From: Puffinus mauretanicus
Taxonomy: Eukaryota; Chordata; Aves; Procellariiformes; Procellariidae
DNA: 64,000 nucleotides
Reading direction: 5' to 3'
NCBI GenBank assembly: GCA_023333565.1
Contig: JAJKFH010002656.1
Span: forward strand, 992,001-1,056,000
Shown: positions 25,501 to 39,700 of the stretch, piece by piece
Position numbering within the stretch: the first letter of the stretch is position 1
Layout of the letters: every line of letters starts with the position of its first letter
The notes under the pieces: generated by a model
Database searches by the model: none
Seen by the model: the letters and a program-made list of their open reading frames with translations, nothing else
What the model was told of the DNA's origin: nothing
Made by a program: the position numbers and the translations under genes

Positions 25501-26964
25501 CTTAGTATTTTCCGTGTTTTCACTATTAATAATCACACTGAAATGTCCTCCTTACAGTGACACTTCCCTGTAACAAGTGAGTGTAAGGCAGCCTGAATGC
25601 AGACACTGCTCCCAGCTTGTGACTCCGTTGCAGTGAAAGCAATGGCAGAAAAGATTTAAGTTTTTATTAGATCATGCGCTTGGTAAAATGTTCTACAAGA
25701 AATGCCTTTCTACTTTGATTTCTACTTCTTTCATCTTTCGCTGGCAGGTGAAACAGGCCTTCTAAGAGGGCAATTCAGACTATAGAGTTACAGTACGTTT
25801 ACAAGTACTTGCTATTCTGAAGCGTCTGACAAGATCCTGAAGATGAAACTAATCCCCATGACACGATATGATTTCAGTGAGAGTACTAAAAGCTATGATA
25901 TGCTAAGAACTGAACTAAGGCGTCAGGAAAAGACCTACACTTTAATCGTTTTCATAACCATACAAGTTTCTAAAGCTCTGCAGGGAAAAACCCCAAGTGT
26001 TCTGTAGGTTATCTGTTGCTTTGTCTTTTTGGGTAGAGGGCCTATTCACTTCAATTTGTTTTTCCCCAAAGATGCTAAAGCACTTCAGGTCAAGAGAGAG
26101 AATGACTTCAGAGAACACAATTTTGTGTTCCCTTAATGTAATCTAAGTTGTGTTTTATTCCCTAGTACAAGTTTTTGTGACTAAATGTCTCAGAGTCCTG
26201 TATCAGCAGAGAAAAAAGATGATCCGAAAGGCGATTCTGAGCAGGGTCAGAGGGAGGCGGCTCTGCCCTTCTTGTGCCAGGTAGTTCTATGCAGAGCCAC
26301 TTCATTTCCCTTCTTTCCCTGGTTGCAGTTTTAGCCACTGCTTTTTAACGATCCACTGGTCTCAGTGCTGATGAATAAAGGTGTCCCTCTGTGCACCTCT
26401 AAGCACTCTGGATTACTGCATTAGTTCTTAACCTGCATTAAACTCTTAACCTAATGAAGGCTGCAATATTTGGTCCAAGAAATACATGCATGCATATGTA
26501 TGTATATATATCTACAAGCACATGTATAGCACCACAGTATATAAAGAATACTGTAAATTATCAAAATATTATTAGAGGTGGTCTTTAAAAAAACACCCTT
26601 CTGAACTGTTTCAATGTAAGAAAATTAATCTCATTCTAAATAAAAATACTCTTGCATTAAGAATACAATTCTACATTAATTTAACCCATTTAATACAAAT
26701 CCATCCAAAAGTATACCGTCCAGCTTATTTCTTGCTGTCTGCTGTTAGGATGCAATGCATGTGCAGGAAAATGAGGGTGCAGTCGTGCTTCAAGTGCTAA
26801 GGAAGTGATACAGGAATTCTGCACATTAACAGGTAGATGTCCAAGGTAGATTGTCATTGCCCAAAAACATTTCAAATGAGACTACTGTGGTTTACCTTTT
26901 ATTTTCAAATTTATATTGAGTTTTGCCTTGTGACCGCGATTTAAGTATCGGTACACACTAATTA
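22531..26964. other. Intergenic region between CLGN promoter and MGAT4D 3' end
   Basis: About 4.4 kb, mostly AT-rich. A TGACGTG motif lies just beyond the island at 22,583-22,589, an A-run at about 23,641-23,657, and a TGCATG/TATG microsatellite at about 26,485-26,512. No gene, tRNA or recognised repeat is seen. Confidence 0.6.
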
Positions 26965-27754
26965 TCAAATTATAGGATCCAAAATTTTATTTAAATAGAT
27001 TTTCTTTCTACAAAAATATAGTTACATATAATACCCTTATTATTTCCTGTAGTTAATTTAATGCACAATTCACTGAAAAGTTTTACAATCCTCTGAACAA
27101 TACCTGTTTAAATTTCAAGTTATTCAAATGGTAACTTGTAGGCACTTCCCATTTAAAAACATATTAAATGTAACTTATTAAACTACTTATGCTACGTTAA
27201 GGCTGAAACACACTTCTTCTGTTAAGTTTGAGATCCATTTTCATATTGTAAAGTTGTTCCTATCTCTGTGGACTTCTCTAAATACTTGCAATCAATATTG
27301 ACAACTTTTCCTTCAGTTCTACTTTCCCTCCAAAATTGAGCAGTGTTTTTAGTGGAGCTGAAAACTGTGTCCTTAATGTTTGTCAAAAATGTCCATATTT
27401 TTAGTTCCGGTGAAACTTACCATACTTTTATACTTTAGACCCTGAGACAGCCTGTAACGCCTTACCAATTATTCAGAATAATATATATTGGATGTTGCCA
27501 AACTAAGGTGAGATTTTTATACATGACACCTTACTCAAGAACATTTTATAGAAATTACTAATATAATCGGGTTTTTTATAGCTTTTAATATTTTTTATAT
27601 AAAGATTTAATAGTTATCTCAATTCTTTCCTAATACACAGTATCAAGAATTAAATGGATTTGGATTTGTTCTTTTTACCCAGCCAGTTTTTTGTTGCTGT
27701 TAGCCTAGTTTTCAAACAATCTGTAACAAGCGACACGTCAAAAATGTATTTTTT
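26965..27754 (-). other. MGAT4D: MGAT4D 3' UTR with polyadenylation signal (inferred)
   Basis: Downstream of the stop codon the first canonical AATAAA on the minus strand is at 26,991-26,986, with a GT-rich TAGTGTGTACC at about 26,960-26,950 behind it. This gives a 3' UTR near 790 nt. ATTAAA variants nearer the stop could be used instead. Confidence 0.45.
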
Positions 27755-27781
27755 TCAGTTTTCAGATGTCTTGATAAGTAC
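27755..27781 (-). CDS. MGAT4D: MGAT4D last coding exon with stop
   Basis: After a strong acceptor (TTTTTTCAG) the frame reads VLIKTSEN and then TGA at 27,757-27,755. This corresponds to the short I-IKKATN-type tail of MGAT4A. Confidence 0.88.
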   Translation of the reverse strand, partial: VLIKTSEN

Positions 27782-30700
27782 CTGAAAAAAACAAAATATA
27801 TTATTTTCTAAAATCTGCAGAAGCATTGCCTAAGACTAAGACATTGCCTAAGTAGTAGTAGAAGGAGAATAGTTCCCTCCTTCCAACTATGGCTATAGTT
27901 TAAGGCTGTAGTAATTCTCTTCAGTGACTTCTGCTGAATATTTTCTACTTATGGGTTCACACATATTCAGACGCCTGGGAGAAACTTGAAGAATAAAAAA
28001 ATCACATGTTCATCTGAAAATGTTTGCGTATTATAATTAATATCCAAGGTGGTGACTGAAAAAAGCTAGAAAAGCCTCCCTGTCTCCTTTGGTTGGTTTG
28101 TTTGACCCAAATTCTAGTGGCTATACTTACAGCATTGCAAAAACTGGAAAATCACCCCATTTGAGCATTTCCACCACTTTTTCTATGAAGTAAATTTAAT
28201 TTCTCCCCTGAATAATTTTCCACTTGTGTTTTTCCACACAAAATGCCATTCAAAATTAAATAAAAATTAATGATTATCAATACTATGTGGTAGGAAGAAC
28301 TGAAACTCATTTAATGAAGCTTTAATTAAAATGCTTTTATTAACATGCTTACCTCACTAAGTATTGCCCATACAGGAGAATCAGAATTGACTGATAAACG
28401 AATAGCCTGTATTTTTCCTATTGACTGACTGATACTGCCTTCTGCAATTCCATTTTCAAAAGCCCCTAAATAAAAAAAAAAAACAAGACCCATACAAACA
28501 TATGTTAGAATGAAATACGCTTCCAAGTGAACTTTGCAAAAGCTCTAAATTACAAATTATAAATTAACTCCAGCAATACAACATTATGGAAAAAAAGTCT
28601 TTTGGAAAAGGTCAAACAATAACAACTGAAAGATAAAGCTATAAACAAGAAGATGGATTCATTTCTTCAGTTACAGCAACTAGGAGCTGGAGAAGAACAC
28701 AAGAAAATAAGGAACCTATAGCTACAAATGTTAAAAAATAAATTTAAATATGTTAGTAGTGACCATATACATATAGCACACACGGGCATGTTAAATAATC
28801 TAAAAGAGCTTTTCTGAGAAGTATATTTATTTTTAGAAAGATGTATTAGGAAACATGGACAAATTCTAATACATTTCTTCACTAGTTCAATGCTTTTTAA
28901 CTAACCTTGTTAAACTGGCTTAAAATCATTGCAGACTAATGAAAAATGCTCACCCCATGTATGCTATTAATTTCCTATCAACTTGCATGCGCAACTGTGA
29001 GTTGACAGCATTTCAGTTTGGATCTCGAATTAGAGCAAAACAGCCATGAGGAGGTGGGAGAGAGTGCAAATCAAAGCAAACAAGAAGCGTTGGTGAGGTG
29101 AAAGCGGTGCATTGGGAGAAAAGAGCAATTATGTGGTAGAAGAGACAGAAGAAAGTGGCAAGCAAAGCAGATCTCCCAACAGTCCATTTTTGTTCGCATG
29201 GTGCCGTTTTAGTTTAGGTAATAGCAGAAACCAGGCCTTGGCAAGCACGTGGAGAATCTGCAGTTCATTTAAGCAAAGTCACACACCACCCTGAGAAGGA
29301 AGAATGGGAAGCAGGGGTGGGGGCAAAAACAGGGCAGGTGCATTATGCTTCATCTTCATTTCAGGTGGAGCAGAAGTTAATGCTGTCATAATCATAAGAA
29401 ATCCTTGTCTTCAGCTAAGGCTGCAAAATCCAAACCAGAATCAATTATCCTATTGAGACCTTGCAGAGACTGCAATTAGTTTTTCTTCTAATTAGATGCC
29501 TTGACTTTTGCCACTGCTGGTAGGGTTCTTCATTATTTGAAACAAAATAGGATAGTCATTGGTCAAACATCATATACTATAATATGCAGCAGCGCAAAGG
29601 GTTTCTTTTCCTTACTAGTTCACCTTGGAATGTTGTATTTATGACAGAGTTAGTGAAATTCTCAAATGCAGAAACATTTTATACGTAAGAACAAAATTTC
29701 TGGTTTTGAAGTGACAATAAACAATTTACCTATTTTTAAATATCCATCTTTTGTTGCTGGGTAGTTAAATTTACTTCCATTGTCAACCAGTTCTTTTCTT
29801 AGCATTTCCTGTAAAAAAAAAAGAATAAAATCTCCAGAAATATTTTCTAGGCCATGACATTTTATGCTGAATATCAGTCTTAAAATGAAATAGCACTGTG
29901 TATTACAGTTGGAAATGAGAGACTTACATCAGCTGGCAACACTTCCACGGTAGTGTTAAACAGTTTATCACCAGGGTGCTCCATGTTTCCACTTCTGAAG
30001 AGGTACCTGATGATAAAGGTATATTATTTCTAGGTATTTGTATACTTTAGAAAAGTTCTACGGAGGTAATTCTTTGCAGTTTTGAAAGAAAGTTTCAAAT
30101 ACCTTTTCTTTAATTAGTTGTGTGCTTCAGAGAACAGAAATAGGCATTGAAACTTTCCAACGTGTGACCAAACCATACTAGAGGCTTTTTATTTTAAACA
30201 GAACAAGCATTAAAACCATCTTTCTCTGGAACCACGAATGCAAGTGTTCCCCCTTTTCAGTGCTCAAGTTCCAAATAAATTAACTTTCCAGGTTCAAATG
30301 GCTAAGCAAGCCCTGCCCTCTGATCTGTTCCTATCATCCTAAGGCCGAGGTGAGATGGGCTTCTGGAATGCAATGGCAGCAAAAATCCCCGTTTCTACTA
30401 GACCATATGCTACATGCCAAGAGAATCCCTCTTTTTATCAATACTGATCAATTCAGGTGCTTCTAAATAATCTCCTTTATAGCCAATGAGCAACAGCACT
30501 GTCAAAGCAAGAATCCAAGCAAAAACACCTATGAGATTTAAAAAAAAAAAAAAATCCCTGTTTGGTTTTAAATTCCTGGCATTAGAGTTCTTAGGTTTTT
30601 AGATCCAAAAAGAGCTAAGGAAATCTAAAGCATCAACCTCCCTTTTCTGGTATCAAACAACCAAGACCTAAGAAGAACACCAAATATTATAGGATTAACT

Positions 30701-33700
30701 ATACATTTTCACAGGTTAGCAATGTGATGGGGCTGGGACCAGCCACTAGGCCATACCATACGTAGGTGAGCTTCATCCAGTACAGCTTCCCAGTAACAGG
30801 AAAATGCAAAAAATACAGGCTACCCAAGTTTCCCAAAGCATAAACCAGTTAATTAACGGTGTTGATCACAGAACACCAGTGTTTATTATAACAACTGTCA
30901 TTTAGTGCAGCTCACTAGATGGAGATATAGACTTGCTTTCTAAGATTTTTTTGAAAATAAATGAGAAATTTACAATCTTTGCAGAAATGGAAGTCTCTTA
31001 GTTTTGTGACCAGTTTTAGGAGTGAAGGAGTTTTCTCTCTGCATACCATTACAGAGATATGGTAATTATGGTAATTTGTGTCAGAGACACTCTCCTGGAA
31101 CCATATTTCTTGCTAGATTAGCTTTAACTCAGATCTGTTCTCCAATCTGACACAGAGAGAAGAAGAAACTTTGCTGATCCAGGCAGAACTGCTTCTTTTG
31201 GTGCCAACCTCAATTTGTATTGTTCATGGAGTAAGTCCTTCTGAAAAACACTTCTCTGTCTTAAGCTACAGGTGTCTCTTCCTTTCAAAGACGCCCAAGT
31301 TGAATGATGTGAAAACAGAGGAGATAGTTTCATCTTTTAGAATGAGAAAAGCATTCAAGGTGGGACTTGGCTGTAGAACCAAACACTTGAAGTTAGAAGT
31401 CTGGCTGTGACCCAAGCGTTCAAGCTCTCATTACAGGCAATGGAGATATACTCAATACAGTCAATGAAACTTAGCAACTGACTCAGGTGACCAAATAGAA
31501 AATGAGATGAAGAGCTGCCTAGCTTCCACTGACTGTATCAAGTAGATCTCTGTCACGTATAGTAGGAGCTTCTACACCTCCCTTATGTAGACATCTCTAC
31601 TGTAAACACCTACATTCAAGTCTCTGAATCTACAACTGAATCCCACCTTTATTGATTCTCTCTTCATTATTTCCCCACAATAGTGATATTTTCTCCTCGC
31701 TTTCACCTACACGGGTAAGTGTCTGGTCTGGGACATGGCCTTTGACTTGACATCATGCAAACAGCCTTTCTGTTGAAAACTATAGAAATAAAGCTTTCAC
31801 TGACTCCATTGATGAAATTCATTAGTTAAAAACAAATTCCTTTGAGAATTATCATAAGAGAATGTAAAATATTTAACTGAAGAAATAAAAGGAAAAAAAA
31901 TTAAGCAGGTGTCTAATTACCAAGGAAGAAATGTATTTCAGGAGGGGAATTCAAGAAGGGGAGCAGATAAATAGCAAATCATGGACTTTCTGTCAGTAAT
32001 GAGGCTATGGTTTATGCGAACAGTTGAGCACTGGTGATTTTAAACAGACTTAATAATTTCCAAACTGGATATATGTAGGCTTCCATATTCCATATCATGT
32101 AATGCTTACTTACTTTTCAACTTTTAGTGGATTTAAAAAGGTGAAGCGGATGTAGTCCCCTGCCACTGGAGCTGAAGCCCAAAACCAGTCTTTTCCTGTA
32201 TAAAATTTTTCCAAGGTATATTGCTGGTATGTTCTTAGGCTTGTATCCACTTTTGCAGGTGGATTATTATGTGGTCTATGTAGCACATTTTTGCCAAAAT
32301 CTTTATCCTGTTGGATATAAAGAAATGTAATTTCACTCATACAATGAAAAAAAGTGCTCCAATATCTTGAATAACTACAGGAAGCTATTCCAGAAAATAG
32401 TTACCTCAGTGTCAAATAATATACAATCTATTTCTAATAGAAATAGAATAGTCATTTCAGTGTAATCACTGAGAGTCAGTGTTACAGTTCGTAGACAGAG
32501 CTGTAGTGATTTTTTCTCAGTTGCCTAGATTTAAAAATAAACTTTTCCCCAGTAGGCTATTTCATAGTTGTCTATGCCTTCTGCCAGAACATCTGATATT
32601 GGTCTCTGCTAAAGGCTACATGAACTTCTAGTCTGATCCAATCCAGCAATTCGAATGATCTCATGAGTAGGCTAAACGGTGCCATCAGGACATCCCTGAA
32701 GTCTGGTGCTGCATTGCTCTTGTCCTTATCAGATTCGTTGTTTGCCCTCCAAACTCTCCCTAAAAATCTACAGCCGTCACGATAGCCACACCCTTGTCCT
32801 ACCAATATACCTTCTTCTTAATAGTCCTTCGTACTGGGATTGTGGACTATTTGGCCAAAACAAACCATCATAGGCGTTTGTGTTTGTACGGTGCAGAGCA
32901 CATGAAACCTTGTGCTGTGAAGAGGGTTCCTACATGCCATGAAATGCTAATATGACTGGTACAAGTGTTCAGATTAGAGATTCAAAGATGTTTGTGCAGA
33001 AGCAGCGTGCCCCTCCTGCAGTTTAGATGCCAGATCAATATTCTCCCCCAAATCTGTAAACCAACGTTCTTGGATATGGAAATGCTATCTAATGCCAAAG
33101 CTGCAATGCTTGAAACTGATTCGAGAAACAGGCCAGAACACAAGATATAATTTAGAAATATGGCATTAATTTCTTATCCTTACTTTCAAATTCTGTATCT
33201 TCCCAGCCAATGATGAATAAATTCCCACATGCTGAAAGAGAGATGGTTTAGCACGGATACGTAACTTTGCCTTTTCCTTTTCACAGTGTATCTGGAAAGA
33301 AAGTAAAAGGCAGTGAAGTTTCATTTAAATACAGGAGAGACAAACTACGGCCCATAAGGCAATTTCATTATGTAGTTGAGGGTGTGTGGGTCCAGGTTTT
33401 TTATCCGTATTTAAATGAGTAATCCTTAGAGATTAACAGTCACCTTATTTCAAATACACTGTTTCTAGACCTAAACTCGTGATTCCACTCGTGGTGCTAT
33501 GTAGATTTGAAGGCTCAACCACCACTAATTCAGGGATTTCTGCACTGTATACCGTCAATGACAGCTCAGAGTGACAAAAATGGATCTCAAATCTGAAACG
33601 GATTGATTTTTTTAACTGTTTCATTTCAACTTTTGGCCTTGCCATATAATTCTAATTAAAGTATTTTGACCAAAACTGACCTTCCTGAGATAGATTCTGG

Positions 33701-36700
33701 TTACATTTCAATCCTTATCATTTTGTCTCTTTCTGCTGTATTTGAGAGGCTTATAATGTACTACACTATACTATAAGCTACGTATCTTTTATCTTATAAT
33801 TACATAAAGCCCTTAGATACTGTATTTCAATCCTGATTTTCCAGTTTAGTACACTTTGTGACATGACATATACCAGGGAATTAAATATCTGTAATTGGTA
33901 CTAATTTCTGAGTTTCTTGATTTTTGAATGATAGCAAAACTTCTTTTAATGTAATTTTTTGCTCTATATCCATAAAGCATCATAGTTTGATACAATGAAG
34001 CAAACATGCTAAAATAATTAATGAGACATAATGAAGCATAATGGCGTAGAACAGAGCAGAGAGCTAAAATGAGACTCCCTGAGTTCTACTCTCAGTTCTG
34101 CCACAGAATTATGTACGAGTTTAGAAGATCATTTAACTTCTGTGTACCCCAGGTCTCACATCTTTAGATTTGAGAGGATAGTGTGTTTACCTCTTCAATC
34201 AAGTGCTTTCAGTTCTATAAAAGAAAAATGTTACATAAATTATATCAATGCCTTCTAAAGCTAGAATTAATAAAGTCTTCACTGAGCTGGATTAAACACC
34301 AAAACTCATGGGGGATTTATGGTTTCCACAGAAGTACTGGTTAAAAGTTCAAAACCACCTGGAAGGCTATAAAAAGAACCAAGTATTTTTATGTTTGTCC
34401 ACAGCATATGTTCAGCAAAACAACATAAAAACACAATACATGCAAATTGATTTATTGGCAGCTGTTTCTTTGAAAAGCACACTATCATTTTCCTAGGAAA
34501 AAAATCACTGTAAGAAAATAAATTTGTGATCTTTCTACTGACAGGGTTTGCAGTTCATCCCCTATAATAATGTAGTCTCTAGCGTGTCTCCTTTTATGCT
34601 ATGGGAGCACTACCAAAATTGCTACTTAAGGTAGCAGCTGAGAATAATCAGTAGCACAGGACTGGTGTGGTCATTCGTGCAGAAACTGAGATAAGGCTCC
34701 TCGTTGAGTCAAGACTCCCATCTCTGCAGCCTGCTTGTCCCCACTATACTTGATAGATACGTGCCACTGCATATGATCACAGAACCATAGAATGGTTTGG
34801 GTTCCAAGGGACCTTTAAAGGTCACCTAGTTCCAACCCCCCTGCCATAGGCAGGGACATCTTTCACTAGATCAGGTTGCTCAAAGCTCTGTCCAACCCGA
34901 CTTTCAACACTTCCAGTGATGGGTCATCCACAGCTTCTCTGGGCAACCTGTTCCAGTGTCTCATCACCCTCACTGTAAAAAATGTCTTCCTTATGTCCAA
35001 TCTATATCTACCCTCTTTTAATTTAAGACTGTTGCCCCTTGTCCTGTCATGACAGGCCCTAGTAAAAAGTCTTTCTCCGTCTTTCTTATAAGTCCCCTTT
35101 AAGTACTGAGAGGCTGCAATAAGGTCTCCCCGGAGCCTTCTCTTCTCCAGGCTGAACAGCCCCAACTCCCTCAGCCTTTCTTGATAGGAGAGGTGTTCCA
35201 TCTCACTGATCATTTTTGTGGCCCTCCTCTGGACCGCTCCAACAGGTCCATGTCTTTTTTCATACTAGGGACCCCAGAACTGGATGATGGTTCACAGGAG
35301 GTAAACCTGAGGAAGTTTCTAAACCACGCAGAGATTTGATGGCTCTGATCATCGCAAACTGTCTTTTCCAACTCGGTGAGCAGATGTAGCTGAATCTCGG
35401 TATGTTAATACTCAGCCCAGGGTGAAAACGTGCCAAATACCCATCACCACAGGATGGCACATCAAAGCCACGAACAGGTGCCCCGTTGACCATCCTGTGA
35501 GGCAGTGTGTGATCACCTAGTGACACTCTTAGTTGCTTGGGAAGTGTGAGAATTTCTGTCAGCTTGCCTTCTCTGGCGCCTGTAGGAAAGTCCACTGCTT
35601 TAATCTGTCAAGCAGAGGAGGAGCAGCAGCTGGCATCTCTGTCCTTCTTCCCGCCTCCATTTTCTGCATTCTCATTAACAGTCCCAGTAGGTCATGCCAC
35701 TGGTCATTCCCACCCAAGGGCAGCTTGAGACTGACTTGTCTCCGTAGGTTTTTGCTACCCACAGCAATTGAAATTGCAATTGCAGAAGTGAAACCCACTA
35801 GAAACTTGCTGATATCACTCTGCTTTGGCTTGGCCAGAGCAGACTCCCACAAGCTGCCTGCCTGCCTGTCAGGAACGCATCTTCGTTTTAGGTATGAATC
35901 AGGTCTTAGAAGCTAGAACAGTCATTTAAAAGTAAAACGTTTCATCTATCGGATGGAAGTTGGCACATGTTAGACAGATCTGGAATGGGTGATGTTAACG
36001 TAATAGTCTTTTTTTAATTCTGTTATCACAGGCAGGCAAGAATCTAAATTAGAGGTATTTGAGGCGCGCTCTAATTCCTACGAGCCGGCCTAACCCATGG
36101 AGTAGGATTTCAAAGCTTCCTCCTGTCCGTACGAAGTGGGAATCAAGAGTCCTCGGTGGCATTTCTAAGTGTAAAACCAGGGACCTTCCGCTGTGCCCAG
36201 GAGCCACCTCTGCTACAGGTAAAACCTGAAGCCTGTTTGTTCCGCTCCCCTCAATCTCCTGCTCTGCACAACTCCCACCTGTCTCTTCTTCCTTCTTTAT
36301 CAACACAAAGGTAACACGTGCGAACACCTGGAGTGGGGACTGGCTACACTAATCAAATAAAACTCTTGAACCTTAAAAACCAAGAAGGAGCAAAAACTGT
36401 GGTCAGTCCTCTGCAATTCAACACAACTGTTTCTTTCATTTTCAGTGAAAAGTATCATTTAGTTTGTTCGATCTACATGTTTCCCTGCATTTTTTTTGTC
36501 AGGCAAACAGTCATTTTTTTTCCCCAGGCAGTAAAAGATTTAAAGCAAAACACTTAAGTTCTGCTTCCTGAAAGAAAGGAATTGGTACGCAAAATTCAGA
36601 AACTGTGATTTTAAAATTGTACGCTTTACTGACTTTTATATTAGAAGGTCAGCAGAAGGTTACGAGAAGTGATACTCCACATCGGTTTACATACTCAACA

Positions 36701-39700
36701 TTTGCTTCGGTGCTGCAGGGTTGCCTACGTGACCAGCTGCAGGCAGATGTGAGCTTGTGCTGTCCATGTTCTGAGCTGACAGAGGCAAAACAGCTCTGGT
36801 GTACAAATCTGAATTCCTGTGAGTCAGGCCTCTCATATGCCCTAATGGGCTCAAACACCGTGCCACTTTATGCAGATCTGCAGCAGATCTTTCCCCACAA
36901 ATTCCAAAGTAAGTCAGGTTTGAGAGATGTCTATTCCGCTTTTTGAAAATAAATCATTTTGTCACTGAGACTGTTTGAATATTACTTACGTTCATAAATT
37001 CATAGACATACTTACTGCATCCTTTTCTGGATTGCACACTTTAACCCAGAGCAGGTGGTCTATAAGCCAGTCTATGGGCTTATCTTTATAGAACATGAGA
37101 AAAAATTCCACTATGAGTGGCAGGTCTTCTGATTTAAACAATTTTCCTGAAAACAAGACAAGAAGTTGCATATTCAGATATTTTTGTTGCTGTGGAAAAA
37201 TCACCAGCTTTATGTTTACTCTAGCCTTAAACACATGGGTGTAGTTCTGATATTTAGTGGAAATTTCACACAGACTCCAACTTTGGAGATTTGCTTATCC
37301 TCCAGCTTGTTGGAATTTTGAAAAGATTTCCATTCCATGCCTGGAGATACTCTCACATAGTCAACCAGTTGACTAATAAAGCATGCAGTTATATCCGAGT
37401 TCCAAACACAAATCCGCCAGTCACCTGTATCTGTGTGTCAGATGAAACGAAGTCTGAATAATTCCTCAAAATGCTAGATGTGCAATTTCACTGGCAATAC
37501 TATACTGAGTCTTTAAATTAAGACCTAGATATGAAATATGTTGCTTTTAACATACTATCACCATTCATTTAGTTCTCTTGCTATTTGTATTAGCAGATTT
37601 GGTTAGATTTCTGTGTTTGACCTAATATTTATAAGGTGTTATCACAAGTAAATTGTATTAGAACTGAAGAAATAAAAATAAAAAAACCCCTTACTACTAA
37701 AAATAATAAAAAACCTTCCCTATGGTATGGGATGTTCTGCTCCACAAAGGAAAGGAAGCAGATTTTTTATAAATTGTTCAAATTCCATTCTTGAAAAGAA
37801 GACTGCACGTTACAGGGGCACATAGTGCCCCGAGGTGGAACAATGTGCTTCTTATGGGGACCCAACTGCTAGAGCTTACGCTGAGGAGACTCTGCATTAA
37901 AAAGACAGTTTTAAAGAGCACAGGAAGTAAAAGACTTTCAGTGGGAGCTTTCCTGAAGAACCAAGGAAGTGTTGATACGTGAGTCCTTCCGTGCTTTGAA
38001 ATGTAATTCCAGGTGAGACCTACTCGACCTACACAGCTCCAAATCCAATTGACCTTGCTGAGGTCTTAATACTTACCAATAAATCCAAGTTGGCAGAACT
38101 CGAGAATCATCCACTCTTGGGACTGTTTAGCAGCAAAGTTTTTTATACTTTGAATGTAATCGGGTTTGGCTATAATATCATCTTCCAGCTGGGGAAAAAA
38201 AAAAAAGGCAACAAAAAACCAAAGTGGTGGTGATGTTGCCACACGTAAGTGATAACTGCATTGTGTTTGACTGCTGTACGGTGTGTACTGAAGGTGTGCC
38301 AAACTACAGTGGATTGCTATTAGCTTCTACATAGATCTCTGTTTCAGTGTCATTCGTTAAATATTTATTTACAGGAGTGGCTATAACACCGTGAGTGCTT
38401 CTCACTTTTTTGAGAAAGGAGGACTCCCTACCTTAAAGAGATCTCACTTAAAACATTAAGCAAAAAGGGAGAGGTTCAGCAAGAAGACAGTAGACAGTTT
38501 GTACTGAAGTTGTATAAGCATTGGTAAGCAGCAGGAGCAAATTGTTTGAAAAGAGAGGAGTCTAAAGCAGATGGTTAAAAGCTGTGTAAAGGAGCCTGGG
38601 CAGACTTTGTCGTACCTACAAGGTGACTGAGAAGAACTGTGGATGATTACTGAGACGCTAGTAGAAAGCGAGTTGTTTCAGGGAATACTAGTCATGAAAG
38701 AAGGAACATGCTGTGAAGCACGCTGAAGGACAGGAATACATAGAGCTTTCGAGGTGGTGTAAAGGCTGACACTGAATACAGCAGCAGAGCCAGCTAAAGG
38801 ATGCTCGGAAAAGGAGACCGACATCCATCAAAGAAATGGGAGAGGCCTGGGCTGCATTTTTGCGTGGCTTTCAGAGAAGAATGAGGGATCTGAAAAGCCA
38901 GAAGCTGTTTTGGTTACTAAAGCTGAGGATAATGAGTCCAAACAAGGAGTTTAGAGGTAATGACACAAAGGAAATAAATGAATTCCAGAAATAATTAAGG
39001 GGCAAGTAATTCAAGGTTTGAATTCGGTATGGCCGTGAAAAACGCAGGAAGAGGAGGCTAAGCCTTCAGGAACATGTTGTTGGGGTGCAGTTAACGATAC
39101 AGTTAATTTGATGTAACTGCTGTACTTCACTGGCTCTGATGCTTGTCTGGTGGTGCTGGAATCTGATTCAGAAAGCTAAATAGGTAGAAAATGAATGCTG
39201 TGAGAAAAAAAAATGCATGGTTTCCTGCTGGTTTTGCATCCTCAACTGACTCAGCGCAGAGTCAGCAGCAAGAGCATGAGAGAGCAGGCCCACAGCTTTT
39301 AGCTGAATTTGGCCATTACTACAAGCGTAGGGCTGGCGGGGGAGAAATGCCTTGTCAACTGTGAACCCAGGAGGAAGTAGAATGGAGTTTGAAAGACAAG
39401 ATTAGGAGATCTGTTTTGACCCTGTCAGCTTTTGCTGATGGTAAGATAAGAAAAAATAGATAGATGGAGATGAACTGATCAAGATGAATGCTTATTAACA
39501 GATTCTGAGATCTGGGGATTGAGCTGAGGTGACAGTTATGCAGAGAACAACAAAAAAAACCCAAAACATCACCTTACAAGAAATTTTGCATAAAATTAAA
39601 TGAGCTAAGAGGATTATCCAGTAGTTAGATGTAAAGGGAGAAGAGCAAGGAATCAAAGAGACTTTCAGAGAATCCTTAAAGAGAAATTGAGGGGCACCCA

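Larger units (their letters stand above)
33292..37015. other. MGAT4D intron with CR1 insertion and unexplained GC-richer segment
   Basis: A 3.7-kb intron. It holds a well-preserved CR1 end (34,775-35,287) and beyond it a segment at 35,290-36,330 with higher GC and long open frames on both strands that I cannot identify. Confidence 0.6.

Noticed and set aside
35533..35916. A 127-codon plus-strand frame beside the CR1
   Set aside because: Not called as a gene because frames of similar length lie on the opposite strand and there is no domain or promoter support; reported only as an unexplained segment.
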